The notes: generated by a model from the letters alone, not told the origin. Shown: positions 1 to 13,039, counted from the stretch's first letter. The stretch is DNA of 64,000 nt from Anaeramoeba flamelloides (GCA_027625915.1 JANTQA010000029.1:7130001-7194000); one strand, 5' to 3'. Translations and numbers: made by a program.

Positions 1-412
1 TTAAGACTTTTCATTTCAATTTCCTTTTTTTCAAATTTTGTTGCACAGTTTATCAGAAAGTATTGTTTTGTTTTGTTTATATGTAGGAAACTTTTTTGAA
101 GTGTGTTGGATCTTTAAATTATTCCAAGTCAAGAACACTTTTTTAGAGTTAGTTCTCAGTTTTGAAAAAAATGCAAAACTCAAATTTTTTGTGTTTATTG
201 GTATTCAGAAAGCGACGAGTTTTCAATATCAACAGACAAAAATGCCAACATATTTCTAAACCCAAAATTCAACATTAGTAAGAGAAATATTAAAAAATCT
301 TTCATTTTTTATCTTTAATTACCAATTTGTTTCTTACATTAAAAAAAAAAAATATTTTATCAACAAAAGCACAATACCCATCTTATACCTTAACACAGTA
401 CCGAATTTCAAA
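1..412. other. Intergenic / 5' flank of the importin alpha gene
   Basis: AT-rich sequence with T-runs and no recognisable gene. A 73-codon open frame near the left edge is hydrophobic and Phe-rich, as chance frames in this genome tend to be, so it is not called. The last 50 bases before the importin start probably hold its 5' UTR. Confidence 0.5.
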
Positions 413-1028
413 ATGAATTCCAAATTTTCCAAGAAACTTGAGAGAAGAAAACAAAAATATAAGGAAAAGTCCAACAAAAATTTGTCACATGCAAAAAGAA
501 TCAAGCTACAAAAGCGACTCTCCAAAGAAAAAAGACAAAACCAATTAATGAAAAAAAGAAATTTAATAATTGAACCAGACTCTTCCGAGGAATACGATGA
601 AGATTTAACTATTCCACCTGTTTGAATCATCTTATGTTTTTTTTTTTCTAAAAAATCAAACCAAAAAGGAATAAATTATTTTTACACTTGATGAACCAAT
701 TTCTTTTTTTTTTTTTTTAATTTTTTTTTATTTATTTCTCTTTCTATTCTTCCTTGTTATTTGAAACATTTACTTGGAAAACTTTTAGTTGGAACAACTC
801 CCAGAATTTATTGAAGGTGTAAAATCAAATGACATAAAAACAATTGAACATTCGACACAACAAATCAGAAAAATGCTCTGTTCAGATTCAGATCCACCAA
901 TTGAGGAGGTGCTTGACTCGGGGCTACTACCATATTTTGTTGAAATGCTTAAAAAATTTGATAACATATTTCTACAAGTAACTATCTTTTTTTTTAAACT
1001 CTCACCAACAATCAAACAAACAAACAAA

Positions 1029-1062
<34 letters not shown>

Positions 1063-4000
1063 ATTGTGTTTATAAAATCTGACGATTTGTTAAACTTTTC
1101 CTTAATTTCAATCCTTTCTTTTGGAAAAGTTTTGGAAAAAAACACCACAACTGTTAATTGGAAAATAAAAGCAACAAAATTTCCCTTCTGCTTTTCGAAA
1201 AAAAAAAAAAAAACAAATCCTTCGTAGAAATAAATCCAGTCATCAAAGGATCTCAATTCTAAAAGGGAAATCAGAATTTTGCCAATAACTGATTTGTGGA
1301 ATTAAATAGTTGAATTTTGACTTTGATCTTTTCTCTGAAATAATTTTTTTTAAAAGGCTTGATAATTTTGTTCAATTTATTTTTCAACAAATTTTATGTT
1401 CTTATGAAATCAAGAAACACTTAATCTCAAAATTTTGAAAAACATACAAAATCAAAACATATTTTTTAGTCAGACTCAATAAAAACAATAAACTGTTTGG
1501 ATTTGGTTGTTTGTGGTCTTGGAAACAGAGAAAATCTTCAGGTTCAAACCAATTACTTTTTTTTAATATAAAAAAATCTTTCAAATTTTTTATGTTGCAC
1601 TCCCAAAAATTGAAACCTTTTGATCTTTTTTAAACGAGAATCTTTTTATTTAGAAATTAAATTGAAAATATGACTCAAGGATTTTTTTTGTTTTAAATAA
1701 TCAATGCTATGTGTTATTTTAATTTTAATTCCAATTCTGTACCTTTTAATTGCTTGATTTTTATTTTGGTATTTTTTCTCTAAAAACAATAAAATTAAAG
1801 TTTGAATCAGCCTGGATAATTTCAAATATTTGTGCTGGTACACATGAAGAAACAAAAGCAGTTGTTGATTTGGGTGCAATAGGAGCTTTAGTGGATTTAT
1901 TAAAGTCGGAAGAAGATAACATTGTTGAACAAGTAAACATTTTGAATTTTTTCTTTTCAATATATTTTTAAGCTTTCCTTTTCTTTTTCCTTTTGTTCGT
2001 AAAGAAATTGTTTTAAATCAATTTTAAAATGGAAAAGATATATTCATAAATACGCATTAATTTAGAATCAATTTTCATAATTGGAAACAAAAAAAAACAC
2101 ATACATTTGCATTTTTTGAACAACCAAGGCTGTTATAGCATATTTAAGTCCTCTTTAGAATTTTATAGAAAGGAAAAATATGGTTTTTATTAATTTTCAT
2201 TACAAGTTTATAAACATATCTGAAGAGATTTTTTTAACAAGGAATATTAAAATTTATATCTTTATCAAAATCAAAAAGAAATAACTTTAAAAAACAACAT
2301 TTATTATTTTTCTTTTTTATTTTTAAAAAGTAATTTTATTGGATCATAATAAAGGGAGAGCCATGGATTGTATACGCTTTCCCTTATCTTCATTTTAAAA
2401 GTTGAAAATGAATTTAAATTTATTTTCAAGATAAAAAAAAAAAAATCAATTGTAGGTTTGAATTTAAAAGAAAATAAGATAATTATAGATATTAAAAAAC
2501 GAATCTTAATTTTCTAGAAAGGAAATTGAAATAATGAATTTTAAAGTTCTTGCAGCTATTTTAAAAAAGTGAGGACATTTTTTTTTAGATACATAAAATT
2601 AAAACTTTTTCAAAAAGAATTCAAGGTTTAAAACTGCAAGAATATTTTTCATAAAGACTATTATTTTTTGTGATTTTTCTATTTTAATAAAAATAAATGA
2701 ATAAATCTTTGAAGGTGGGGGATGGGGGCTAGTATGAGAAGAAAAACTCTTTTAAAAATTTTGGGTACTTACTCTTATAAAATAGCTGTATTAAAATATT
2801 TATTTATTTAATTATATCCTCAAAATTGAAAATAAACAAAAAAAAAAAAAAAAAATGGTTACTTTTCCACACTCTAAATGCAAAGTTTGAAATACTGGAA
2901 TACTATTAATTTGTATTTCTATCTTTAGAAATTAAAAAATTAATTAAATAAAAAATTATAATCAAATTAACAATTTTAATATGGATAATTAATAAAAATC
3001 TAATAATGTTTTGTTCAATAATCTTTATAATAGATTTTTTAGAGTAGTTTGAAGAATAGACTGCTGATATGAGATAAACTAAAATCATAAATTTTATACA
3101 CAATTAAAATAATTGAAAGAATAACTAAGTCAATTTCATTCAAATTTGGAAATAATTTTGATTTTTAAAAAGCATCAAAACCATTTTTTCATCTTTTTGT
3201 TTTTTTTGTTTTTATTTCAATTTTTTCCAATTAAGCCATTTGTTCCGTTCGATCGATAATTTTTTTCCAATAATTGATATTAAGGCTAAATTGGGATTCA
3301 GTTAAATAGAGAAAACCCAAGATAATATTAGTTGATGATCTCTTATCCTTTAATCAATCAATAATTGTTGCTGAAATTCCAACAAATATAGCAATAAATT
3401 TTTTTAATTTTGCTCTTTACAAAATTTTTAACACACTGACAATTTATTAGTATTGATAATTATTTATTTTTTGTTTTGCGAGTATTGTAATCTATAAACA
3501 ATTGTTAACATTTCAATTAGAGAATGGTTCTAATTTGGTATTTCTTTGAGAATTGATTAAAAAAGATTTTTTTTTTCAAAAATTGAATTTTTGATGTGTT
3601 AAAAATTTTGAATTGGAGTTTATTTTAGAAAATTAAATTGAGTTTAAAATTCTTCTAATGAATGTGTATATTTTAGATGCTTTTTGAATTAGGAGACACA
3701 AATTTAGTCACTTCAAAATTCTCTCTTTAGCAGGCCAAGTGTTCAACTTTTAGTTCTTCACAATAAATCCGAAAATATAAAAAATTGAGATTTTTTTTGT
3801 ATATTTTTGGATTTTGGGTGTGTCCAAATTTTTGGAATGAAGTTTATATTTATTTTTACAAGTCTTTTAAGAATTTTAATATTTGAAGGCTTTTATCTTT
3901 TTCAACAAAAAAATCTATTCAATATTAAATATTTTAAGCTACAATAGATATATATATATATATATATATATACGGCTTTTTTTATATTTTAAAATATATT

Positions 4001-7000
4001 TAATTGATACGATTATTATAAACAACTTGTAAAAATGGTTTAAATTTCAAGAACTTTCTCCCTTTTTTTTTCAAATTCGAAGAAAACAATTTTAAAAAAG
4101 TTCATTGACAATTAAATTACTATTTTATGAATCTTAGAAAATTTTAAAAAAAAAAATAGTATTTAACAGCAACGTACCTCATTTCTAAATACACTATCTA
4201 CTTGTTTAAACAAAGGGAACGTATTTTTTTTAAAAAAAAAAAAAACAATGATAAATCCATTTATTACAAGTTTTAAAAAAGAACAACAATAAAATGTTTG
4301 CAAAAAATATTACAAAAAAAGTATTATACAGGAAAAATTGTAACCTTCCCTTAAAAAAAAAAATGAAAATGAAAATAAATGATTACAATGAATCAATATT
4401 TAAAATTTTTTTCAGAGTTTTTAAATTAACTTATTCTTTTGTTTGGAAAGGGTAACTTAATCGTATATATGCATTTCATAATAAAAATAAAAAATGAATA
4501 ATCAATAAAAATTTTTGAGAAAATTATAAATAATTTTATCTTTTATTTTTCCTTTTTCTTTCTTTATTTATCATATATTGTTAAATTGAATTCTTTTTAA
4601 ATTTAAATTAATTTTTTTTTAATAATTCTTTAATTTATTATAATCATTTTATTTCTTTCTAAAAAAAAATGTTTTGTTAGGCTATTTGGGCTTTGGCTAA
4701 TATTTGTAAAAATTTTTTTTCACCTTTTTAAATTTCTAAATTGTTCTTTCCAAAAATTAAATTCTTTTTTTTTTTTATTGTATATTTAAAATTAATGTTG
4801 TTAAATAGCGAGTGATTGCCAAGAATTTCGTTTTCTAATTTTGGATATTCCTGATATTATTCTTCAAATTACACAACTTTTCCCCCGACAACCAATAAAT
4901 CGTAAAATAATTAGTCAAGGTGTATTTTTTCTTGCTACATTATGCAGGTCGGATCCAGTGCCAGATCAAGAAGTTGTATGTTTTCAAATTCAATGAACTT
5001 TTTTTTTTTTTCTCAATTTTTCTAAAAGAAAATAATATCAATTTTTAAAACAATAAGAATAATAAATACTTTCTGTTCAATTATGTTACATTATATTTTT
5101 TAAAAAAAAAAAAATAATTATTAATTTTAGGTTAAATTTGCTTTACCAATATTTGCAATAATGTTTAGATCGGCAGATCGTGAAATACAATACAATTCTT
5201 GTTATGGTTTGAGCAATATTGTAACTGGAGGTGAACATGTAGAATATCTCAAAAAATATGGAAGTATTCCACATTTAATTGAACTTTTATAGTAAATTAT
5301 TTCCCTTTTTTTTATTTAATTTCTTTATCTTTAAATGTTAATTCTTCACAAGTATTTTGAAAAAAAACTTATTAATTATAATGTAGAAAACTATTTTCTA
5401 AAAAAAAAAGAGGGAGAGACAGAGAATGAGTGAGAGGGAAATTAATTCATCCTTTTCATTATTAATTCAACTTAAATACTTTAATTTTTTTTTGTTATGA
5501 ATTTCAAACTTTATGTTAGTATCTCATAAAAAACAAAATTTTATCAAAAATATACAAAATTATTTAAATCAAGGTTTTTTCAAGAAAATACATTTTTTTA
5601 AAATCTCAAAGAAAAAATTTTATGGAACAATATAGAGATTTGATAATAACCTGGAAAATCATAATAATACTAATAAATCCTGATTTTTTTGTAAAATTGT
5701 AATTACTGGATATTATCGTGAAAAATCAATAAATCACAAGAAAGACAAAATCAGGAAAAGTAGATAATTTTTTTTTTGAATAAAAATAGTTTTACTTTTC
5801 TATTTGTTTTTTTTTTTTTTTTTTTGAAAAATAATAAATGTCTTTCACTTTAGTTTCAGTATTTTTTATTTTTTCTAATTTCCATCAAACAACACCAAAC
5901 AAAATATTATTTCTTTATGTGGATATTAAAAAATGAATGAGAATTGATTATCAATAAACTAATAAATAAATAAATAAAATTACAAAAGATAATAATAAAA
6001 ACTTTAATGATTTTCATTTATTTAGAAAAAATAAATAAAAGCATATTAAATTGGAATTGAATTAAGAGTTCAAATAGAAAAATGAATCAAAACAAGTTAA
6101 TCAAGTAAGGAAATCCATTTTTTTGATCATAAGAGATATATCCAAAATAGATTCTGCTTTGAAAAAAGAAAGGTTTTCAAATAATTTAATTTTTTGAAAT
6201 TGTAAGAAGGTGCTTTTTTTTAATTTTTTGGAATAAATATTTTGAAAACTATCTTAACAATTTCGAATTCAAAAGGGCAAAAATGTTATTTAGTTTAGAA
6301 TAAGACTGGGAAACAATATTTAAGTGCTTTTTTTGATGAAAAGGTTCTTAATCTTTGAAAAAAGTTAAATCTTCAACAGAAACAGGGGATTTTGTTACTC
6401 ATTTTCATTACTGAGATTTACTTTTTGAAATTATTTGTTTGAAAGTGTTTGAAAAATTACAAATAGACTCTTCAAAAAAAAATCATTTGTAACTTGGCTA
6501 TTTAATAGTAGTTAGATTTTTATCTTTTTTTTTGATTGAAGAAAGGAAAGTACAGGAGAAATTAAGTTAATAACTCAACCCTTAGAAATAACAGTTTTAT
6601 TTCCAGTTAGTTTTTATTTTTGTGTTTTATTTTTTTTTTCGTGTGCATTCCGCTTGGTACAAAAAAAAGGAATTATGTTTTTTCTTAATAAAAAGAACAA
6701 ATATAATTTATTGTTTTTTACAAAAAAATAAAATTAATTTGTTTGAATTTTTTTAGAAAAAACTAAAATACAAGCAAAATAATCCCTTTTTGACAGATTT
6801 TTAAATTGTTTTGATTTTAACAACTAAAAAATAATGAAATTTTGAAAATATTTTTATTTTTTTCAATTTTTATGATAAAGATTATGGAGATTTATTTAAC
6901 TCAAACAGTTGATCAAGAGTTAAATTAAACTGTATTTTAAATCGCATTTAGGTGTTTAACTTCATTAAAACAAATTTTTCAAAAAAATATATTGTCTTTG

Positions 7001-10000
7001 TATATTAAGGCATACATATATCACTTAGAAACCCTAATTGACCTAAATTTTATCAAGTATAAAAGAAAAGATTTAAAATGATATTGATCTGTTAATATAT
7101 TTTATATTGTTATTTATCTTTAATCCGGATTTGAATTATAATAAAAAGTTTAAAATTGTTCATAAATAAATTAGCTATGTATTTTTTTTAAAACTCAAAC
7201 TTTTTATTTGTAAAAATTACAAGTATATAATTCTTGATAACTACAGATAAGAAAGAGATCAGAACACTGAAAAGTTTAGGATTGCACTAAGCCACTGTAT
7301 AACGATTTTGGGAAATCATTAGGCTATTATTAGGTTAATGTTTGAAAATTTTCTGATCTTCTAATTTTCAATTCAATATGAATAAAATAAAAAGTATTTT
7401 ACGAACAAATTAGACTTTAAAAATGTTATTTAAAGTTATTTTAGAAGAGCTTAACCAATTTTTTTGCAAGGTTGTTAATCTCATAAATCCAAAAGGATTG
7501 CCGCGCTCAAGAGATTTACGACATTGGAAAATTAATTTGGTTCAAGTAACCCAATTATTTGTTCAATAGATGACAAAGAAAAAGGTCCTTCATTTATTCC
7601 TTCAAGGTTGTAAATTGAATGAATTCCTTTTTTTTGTTTATAAACAATGCCGAAAATCAAACAGCGTTTTTGGTTTTGGTTCGATTGAAATCAATATCAT
7701 TTCTAAAAAATAAAAAAACGTTTGATCTCTTTTTTCGAAAAAAAAAGAGAGAAGAACCCATTTCTCAAGAATTTGAAAAGGTGAAAAAAACACATTTACA
7801 AATTTAAGAAATTAGAAAAAAAAAACACTTTATTATACTATGCCAAGCCAAGAAATTTTTGGAGGAATGTTCAAAAACCAGTTACTGTTAAGAACACACA
7901 ATGTAGATGTGGTATTTTATGTTTGATCGTTTTCAGATGTTTCTTGACAAACGGAAAATAAAAGGAGAGATAGAGACTCATTGAAAAGTTGGGCGATCGA
8001 GTTTGTCTCTGTTGGATTAGAAACTAAGTTTTGTCTCCAATGGAGAAAATGTAAAATTTAACTTCAGTATTTTCGATAACTCCATTCGGGAGAAAAAGAT
8101 CCTTTGAAGAAACAAGTTATTTAAAGTACCATTGAAAAATAACAAATTGATTTTTACTTGTTTAAATATGTTAGTTTTTTTATTGTCTTTTTTTTTTAGA
8201 GTTCGATCCTTAGTTCCAAAAAATAAATAGCATCTCATATTGTTTCATTTGTTCAAAAATCACCTTGATATAATTCCTCGTTTTGGATCCCCTTCCAGAC
8301 TCAAAATATGATATTGTTCGAAGTGATATAAGATGATATTGTGGAGTTCGAAGAACGACGATTAATATCATCTTATATCACTTCGAACAATATCATATTT
8401 CTCGTTCTTCCAGGCCAAACTCGTAACATAGCAAAGTGATTGTTTCCATATCAAAACAATAAATGCAGTTATGTAATTGTATTTTTTTTGATCTTTGAAA
8501 AAATGAAATTATTATTCATTTCGACAATATTTTTTTTTTTTTTAATTTTATAAATTAGAAATTTTATTATTATAATACTAATTCAAGACGTAATACATTA
8601 ATTTATTAATAATAACTATCAAATAAGGTTGTTAATTTTATGATAAAAAAAATAAATAAATAAAAAACAATACTGAGAAATTTCCTTTTTTTTTCAAACA
8701 AAATTTCAATAAATATTAAATCAAGAGAAAAATGAAATTTAATTGTTTAGATTAAAATTAAAATTTTAATCTGAATAATTTTCTAAAACATCAATTCAAA
8801 CAATATAAAATAATTTAAAAAACCCAAAAAAAAAAAAAATTGATGAAATATTTTCATTTAATACATTTGTAATTAAATCCATAAAAACTTCTTTACTAAT
8901 AGATCAAGAAATTGACTCTAAATTTAAAATATATATATAATAACTTTTAATATTATTCAAAGATAATAAAATAATCTCCACAACGAAGAAATATATATAT
9001 ATATATATTTTTAGAGTTGTTATACAAAAGGAAAAACAAAGAATTTTTAAAAAAAATTTTAAAGTAAAAATGGTTTTAATATTAATTGTTTTCACTTTTT
9101 TTTAAATGACTGTATTAACAAATGATAATGGATTTTGATTAATTTTCTTTCTTTAAAGGTGGATATTTATTAAACTTTTTATATTTTTTTGCGGACAATT
9201 ATATGAGCAAGTTCATCTATCTACTGGCAATTACCAATTAAAAAATGAAAAATTTTCTTTCAAATTCCAAAATATTTTATTAATTATTTGATGACAAAAT
9301 AATGGATCTTCACAACATTAATTGTTTTTGAAAATTTTAAAGATTTAATAAAGCTCTTCCTTATTGAACTTTAAGAAAAAATTTATCGATTTTTTAATTT
9401 GAATTTAGCAGTATTTATATATTTATTATAAATATGGTGAAATACTTGATAAAAAAAAAAAGATAATAATATTTTATTCAGAATAATTTATCATGATTTT
9501 TTTGTGAATTAACTTTTTAATTCTCAAATATTTAAAATCGTTAATTAAGTATATTAATAAAATTCAATTTAACTAAAAAATAAAAAGACATAAAAAATTC
9601 AAAATTCCACTTATTATTTTATTTTTAAAGAAACAATTATACTCAGCCAATTATTTTAAATTCTAATTATGTAAATTCTTTATTCTTTTGAAATAATATA
9701 GTGATAAATCTGATGAGCTTGTATTCCGTGTTTTGCGTGTGATGGGGGCGATTGTGGGTGGTACGAAGGAACAGACCGATTATGTCTTAGAGCATGGGTT
9801 TCTTCGAGCCTTAACACCATTGTTGTCGCATGAATCCGATAATATTAAAAAGGAGGCATGCTTTGCATTATCAAACATCACTGCTGGCTCTGTCGAGCAA
9901 ATTGATAAGGTAATTTCGGCAAATTTGCTCCCTGTAATAACTAATTTAATTATGAATGAAAACTTATCAATCAAAAAAGAGGCGTGTTGGTCATTAAGCA

Positions 10001-10434
10001 ATGCCGTAAATGGAAGCAATCCAATACAGCTAACGAAATTAATCTATGCTGGGTGTATTGAATTCTTTGCTCCCTTTTTACAGTATTACCAAAATAACCA
10101 AATGGATGAGATTGTTGTCATTGTATTAGAAGCATATATAAAATTATTAACTTTTGGACAAATGATTAAAGCGGAAAATAGTCCCAATTTGATCGCAAAT
10201 AAAATGGAAGAATTGGGAATTTCTGAAGCGATTTTAAAATTCGAAAATAGTAAAAATCAAAAAATTAAATATCTTGTCGAAAAAATTGATGAATGTTTTT
10301 TTCATCCAAATGAAAATGAAAATGAAAATGAAAATGAAAATGAAAATGAAAATGAAAATGAAAATGAAAACATGTACGAAAACGAAAACATGGACGAAAA
10401 CGAAAACGAAACAGGAACAAATAATTTAGATTAA
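413..10434 (+). CDS. Importin subunit alpha (karyopherin alpha), 7 exons
   Basis: Adaptor that binds classical nuclear localisation signals and carries cargo to importin beta for nuclear import. Exons by splice sites and phase: 413-619, 789-977, 1801-1932, 4681-4705, 4809-4975, 5131-5291, 9702-10434, giving 537 aa, the usual size for the family. Residues 1-60 are a Lys/Arg-rich importin-beta-binding domain. ARM repeats follow: LEQLPEFIEGVKSND opens ARM1, FESAWIISNICAG is ARM2, AIWALANISSD is ARM3, EACFALSNITAG and EACWSLSNAVNGS lie near the end. The Trp/Asn ladder is kept in ARM2, ARM3 and the last ARM but changed in the middle (FFLATLCR where WTLSNLCR is usual; NSCYGLSN; EACFALSN). The tail is an Asn-Glu repeat. 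Exon 4 is only 25 nt, and intron 6 is 4.4 kb. The family call is firm; the microexon boundaries are inferred from phase. Confidence 0.9.
978..1800 (+). other. Importin alpha intron 2 (823 bp)
   Basis: Begins GTAACT after the codon CAA and ends AAAG before TTTGAATCAGCC, phase 0 on both sides. It holds an A-run of about 32 bases near 1029-1059 and a 28-base sequence (1365-1392) found unchanged at 63442-63469. No gene seen. Confidence 0.75.
1365..1392 (+). repeat. Dispersed 28-mer, copy 1
   Basis: The word beginning ATTTTGTTCAATTTATTTTT and ending CAACAAAT occurs here and at 63442-63469 on the same strand. A close variant lies inverted near 28270-28306. Three occurrences in one window suggest a dispersed repeat, although AT-richness raises the chance background. 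Confidence 0.45.
3090..3790 (+). repeat. Dispersed repeat F, copy 1 (order A then B)
   Basis: Recognised by long stretches shared with 35205-35790 and 56840-57545, for example AAATTTGGAAATAATTTTGA, then a GATATTA block, ATCAATCAATAATTG, TTTTTAACACAC and AACATTTCAATTAG in the same order. Here block B (ATTTAGTCACTTCAAAATT) follows block A; in the 56.8-kb copy it precedes it. No open frame is shared. Boundaries are approximate. Confidence 0.65.
3948..3972. repeat. (TA)n microsatellite
   Basis: About twelve uninterrupted TA units inside importin alpha intron 3. Confidence 0.9.
7206..8490 (+). repeat. Dispersed repeat L, copy 1 (about 1.3 kb)
   Basis: Matches 33296-34560 in the same orientation over its length. 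Shared words in the same order include AACTACAGATAAGAAAGAGA, ATGTAAAATTTAACTTC, GATCCTTTGAAGAA, TTTTGGATCCC and ATCATCTTATATCA. Short open frames in the two copies are not convincingly conserved, so it looks non-coding or long decayed. The family is unknown to me. The right end carries a 37-bp palindrome. Confidence 0.65.
8304..8400. repeat. Perfect 37-bp inverted repeat with 23-base loop
   Basis: The arm at 8304-8340 (GATATTGTTCGAAGTGATAT within it) is the exact reverse complement of 8364-8400. The equivalent region of the second copy near 34373-34470 keeps only part of the arms. A perfect arm here implies recent formation or selection for the hairpin. Confidence 0.9.
10309..10370 (+). repeat. 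(GAAAAT)n coding repeat, Asn-Glu tail of importin alpha
   Basis: About ten GAAAAT hexamers in frame encode alternating Glu-Asn in the last exon, just before the stop at 10432-10434. The length probably varies between alleles. The position after the ARM solenoid suggests a disordered acidic tail. Confidence 0.9.
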
Positions 10435-10744
10435 AAATAATCAAAATAATTTTCTTCACTGAATAAATCGTTTTAATATATAAAAGAAATAAAAGATTAT
10501 CCCTATTTTTCTTTTTTTTTTTGTTTGGTTTTTTTAATGTTTTTAGATTCTATGTTTAGCATATAACAGTTCAATTAATAATATTAATATTTTCAAAATC
10601 AAAACAAATTGAAATTTACGGTAAGTGTACAATTCTTTTCTTATACATGATTGAAATTATTTCGAAAAAAGAGTGACAAATTTATTTGAAAAAATTTTTA
10701 TAAAACACAATTCTAATGAAACTATTTGAATATGTAAAATTAAT

Positions 10745-10870
10745 TTTAATAATTTATTGATTCTTTAATAATAATTCAATTTGTTAGTTAGAATTGAAAT
10801 TACCAAAATTCAAGAAATTAAAATTTCGGATCATAATTTTATATGATATTTTTTTAAAGGACAAATTAAA
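10745..10870 (+). repeat. Fragment resembling element K
   Basis: Resembles 60628-60735 in the same orientation (ATAATTCAATTTGTT, then ATTAAAATTTC and a TATGATATTTTTT-like block). Weaker similarity to K may continue near 11830-12150 beyond the foldback element, as if the latter had inserted into an older K copy. Confidence 0.35.
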
Positions 10871-10950
10871 GTATTAAAAGAAAGTAACCCCATAAAAACC
10901 TTTTTTTTCCGTTTATCCTTTCAATTTTGAGAGAATTAATCGCCGATGGT

Positions 10951-11550
10951 CAAGACCACAAAAGCAAAGAGGTTCAGTAATTTTTGTACTGAGTTTATGA
11001 TAGTTTTAAATCATGATTACTAATTGGGATTCAAACAATTAAAACCAAAGATAAGGAGGAAACTTAGGAAGATTTGGAAACACAGTATCTTTTAAAAATT
11101 ATTAAAAAAACTGGTTGCTGTTGTTGGTATTGGAGAAATAATATGTGATGAAGACAAATCCATTCAAAAAACAATTTGGTCTTCGAGATAGTTCAAATTT
11201 CAACCAGTGTTGGACATAAAGGTACTAAAATAAAAAAAATTAAAAAAATTTTGTTGAAAAAAAAAAAATAAAACAAGAGCATCACTTGCTGCTTTAAATT
11301 GGAACTATCGGAAGTTAAATAAAAAAAAAAAATATGAGATTTACCCAACGCTTGTAAAAGAATTCATGAACAGAATTCTTTTTACCAAGTTAACATATAA
11401 TTCTTATCATTGGGAATCTTTTTTTTTCTTTATAAATTTCTTCTTCCTTTTCTTTTTGTATGTGTTTGAGTCCCAATTAGTAATTGGAATCCCAAACCAA
11501 TCATAACTTCAGTACAATAATTACTGAACCCTTTTGCTTTTTTGGTCTTT
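10951..11550. mobile_element. Foldback / TIR element, about 600 bp
   Basis: The left arm at 10952-11036 (AAGCAAAGAGGTTCAGTAA, ATTACTAATTGGGATTCAAAC) is an imperfect reverse complement of the right arm at 11463-11549 (GTTTGAGTCCCAATTAGTAAT, TTACTGAACCC, TTTTTTGGTCTT). The arms are about 85 bp each with a 425-bp centre that has no long frame. It looks like a non-autonomous DNA element. Confidence 0.7.
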
Positions 11551-13039
11551 AATACTAAAAAAAATTCTTCAAAATCAAACAATAAAAAATTTCGGTACAC
11601 CCATACCGTTTTAAATACTTTAATTCACCCTTTAAGGAGTAAAAATTGGAGATCTTTTTTTCTTTTTCCGATCTTATAAATTTTTTTCCTTAAGGGGGTT
11701 AATCTCAACAAATTATCTCAACGATGGAAAAACTAATAACTGCATTTGAAAGTTTAAAAAATCTATTTGTTTCCTTGCTATATTGCTTACTATTGTATTG
11801 GGTTTTGTCTTGATTTATTTTTTTTTTGTTTTTAATATATTGATGACGATTTATTGTTAAATCCAAACAATATATGTTGGCCCAATTGGTATTAAATATA
11901 TTACATTGTTTTTTATTGTAAATTTGCTAATAGGACTACTTACAAAGAGAAATTTAAATGAAATATATTTAAAAAAAAGCCCAAATTATCATATTTTTGG
12001 TAATAATTTAATCTATATATTTTGAAATAAACATATCGGGTTTTGATTCAACAAATAAAATTTTTTTGGTTTGTTATTAACAGTTTAATGGTTAACGAAG
12101 GGAATAATATTTTATTTGAAATCTATAAAAAAAAAGCCACACTTTTTTGGTAATCTGTTAAATTTAAAAAAAAATGGCAATTAAGAAAAAAAAAAAAAAC
12201 CTTTTTGTAAATACCTAATATATATTGGCTAACTAAAAATATTCAAGGAGGGCCAGGTTTCTAAAATTGAAAAAAAGAAAATCAGCCACAAATTTTTGCA
12301 CAGTTAACTTTTAAATATCAGTATTCAAACTTTATCCAACCAATTCAAGATATATTTAAAGAAACACGGATATTTCATTTCCAAATTATTGTTTACAGAG
12401 AAAGACAAAATTGTTTGTGTAAAAATATTCGTTAAAATAAGAAGGTCAATGATTTTTTTCATAGTAAAATTGTATGCAATGTTATAGATTTCCAAAGATT
12501 TTTATACTTATTTTTATTTCCTTTGAAAAAAACAAAGAATATCCAAATGGTGGATTGATTATTAGAATTAATATCGAATTTAATAGATTAAATCAGACAA
12601 ATATTTAAGTCGGTTCAATTTTCTAAATTTGAATTTTTATTTATGAATCTTAGTGAAATTTACTTTTTTTGATTTTATTTGTTGCTTGGATTTTCCTATG
12701 TGTCTGAAATTGACTTTAAGATTTTTTCTATAGATATTAATCAAGTTTGGGAAATTTCAATTTCAGATATATATTATTGATAAGTGAAAAATTGGAAAAA
12801 AATATAGTTGATCTGAAAAATTTGACTTTCACTCCGATTTTACAATAAAAATGATTTGGAAAATTTTTTTATTGAAGAATAAGACAAAATAAAAGAGATT
12901 CAAAATTGAATTTTCTATTTACAAAATGGTATTAAAAATTTAGAAATGATCATCCCTTTTCATAAAAACGAAAAATAAAAGGAAAAATTAAGAACTTGAT
13001 CTGTACAAAAATAAGTAATTTTTTTTTATTTTAACTTAT

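Larger units (their letters stand above)
1933..4680 (+). other. Importin alpha intron 3 (2748 bp)
   Basis: Donor GTAAAC after CAA; acceptor GTTAG before GCTATTTGGGC. It contains dispersed repeat F (about 3090-3790), a TA microsatellite and a copy of the TGGGTGTGTCCAAATTTTTG element end near 3818-3840. No coding frame of note. Confidence 0.75.
5292..9701 (+). other. Importin alpha intron 6 (4410 bp)
   Basis: The donor GTAAAT follows the split Tyr codon (TA|T), and the acceptor AATATAG precedes TGATAAATCTGATGAG. The phases agree and the protein resumes in a normal ARM repeat. The intron holds dispersed repeat L (7206-8490) with a long perfect palindrome. The rest is low-complexity AT-rich DNA without a convincing gene. 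Confidence 0.8.

Noticed and set aside
334-630. 98-codon minus-strand frame over importin exon 1
   Set aside because: Antisense shadow of the Lys/Glu-rich IBB exon; Phe/Leu/Ser composition, no family resemblance.
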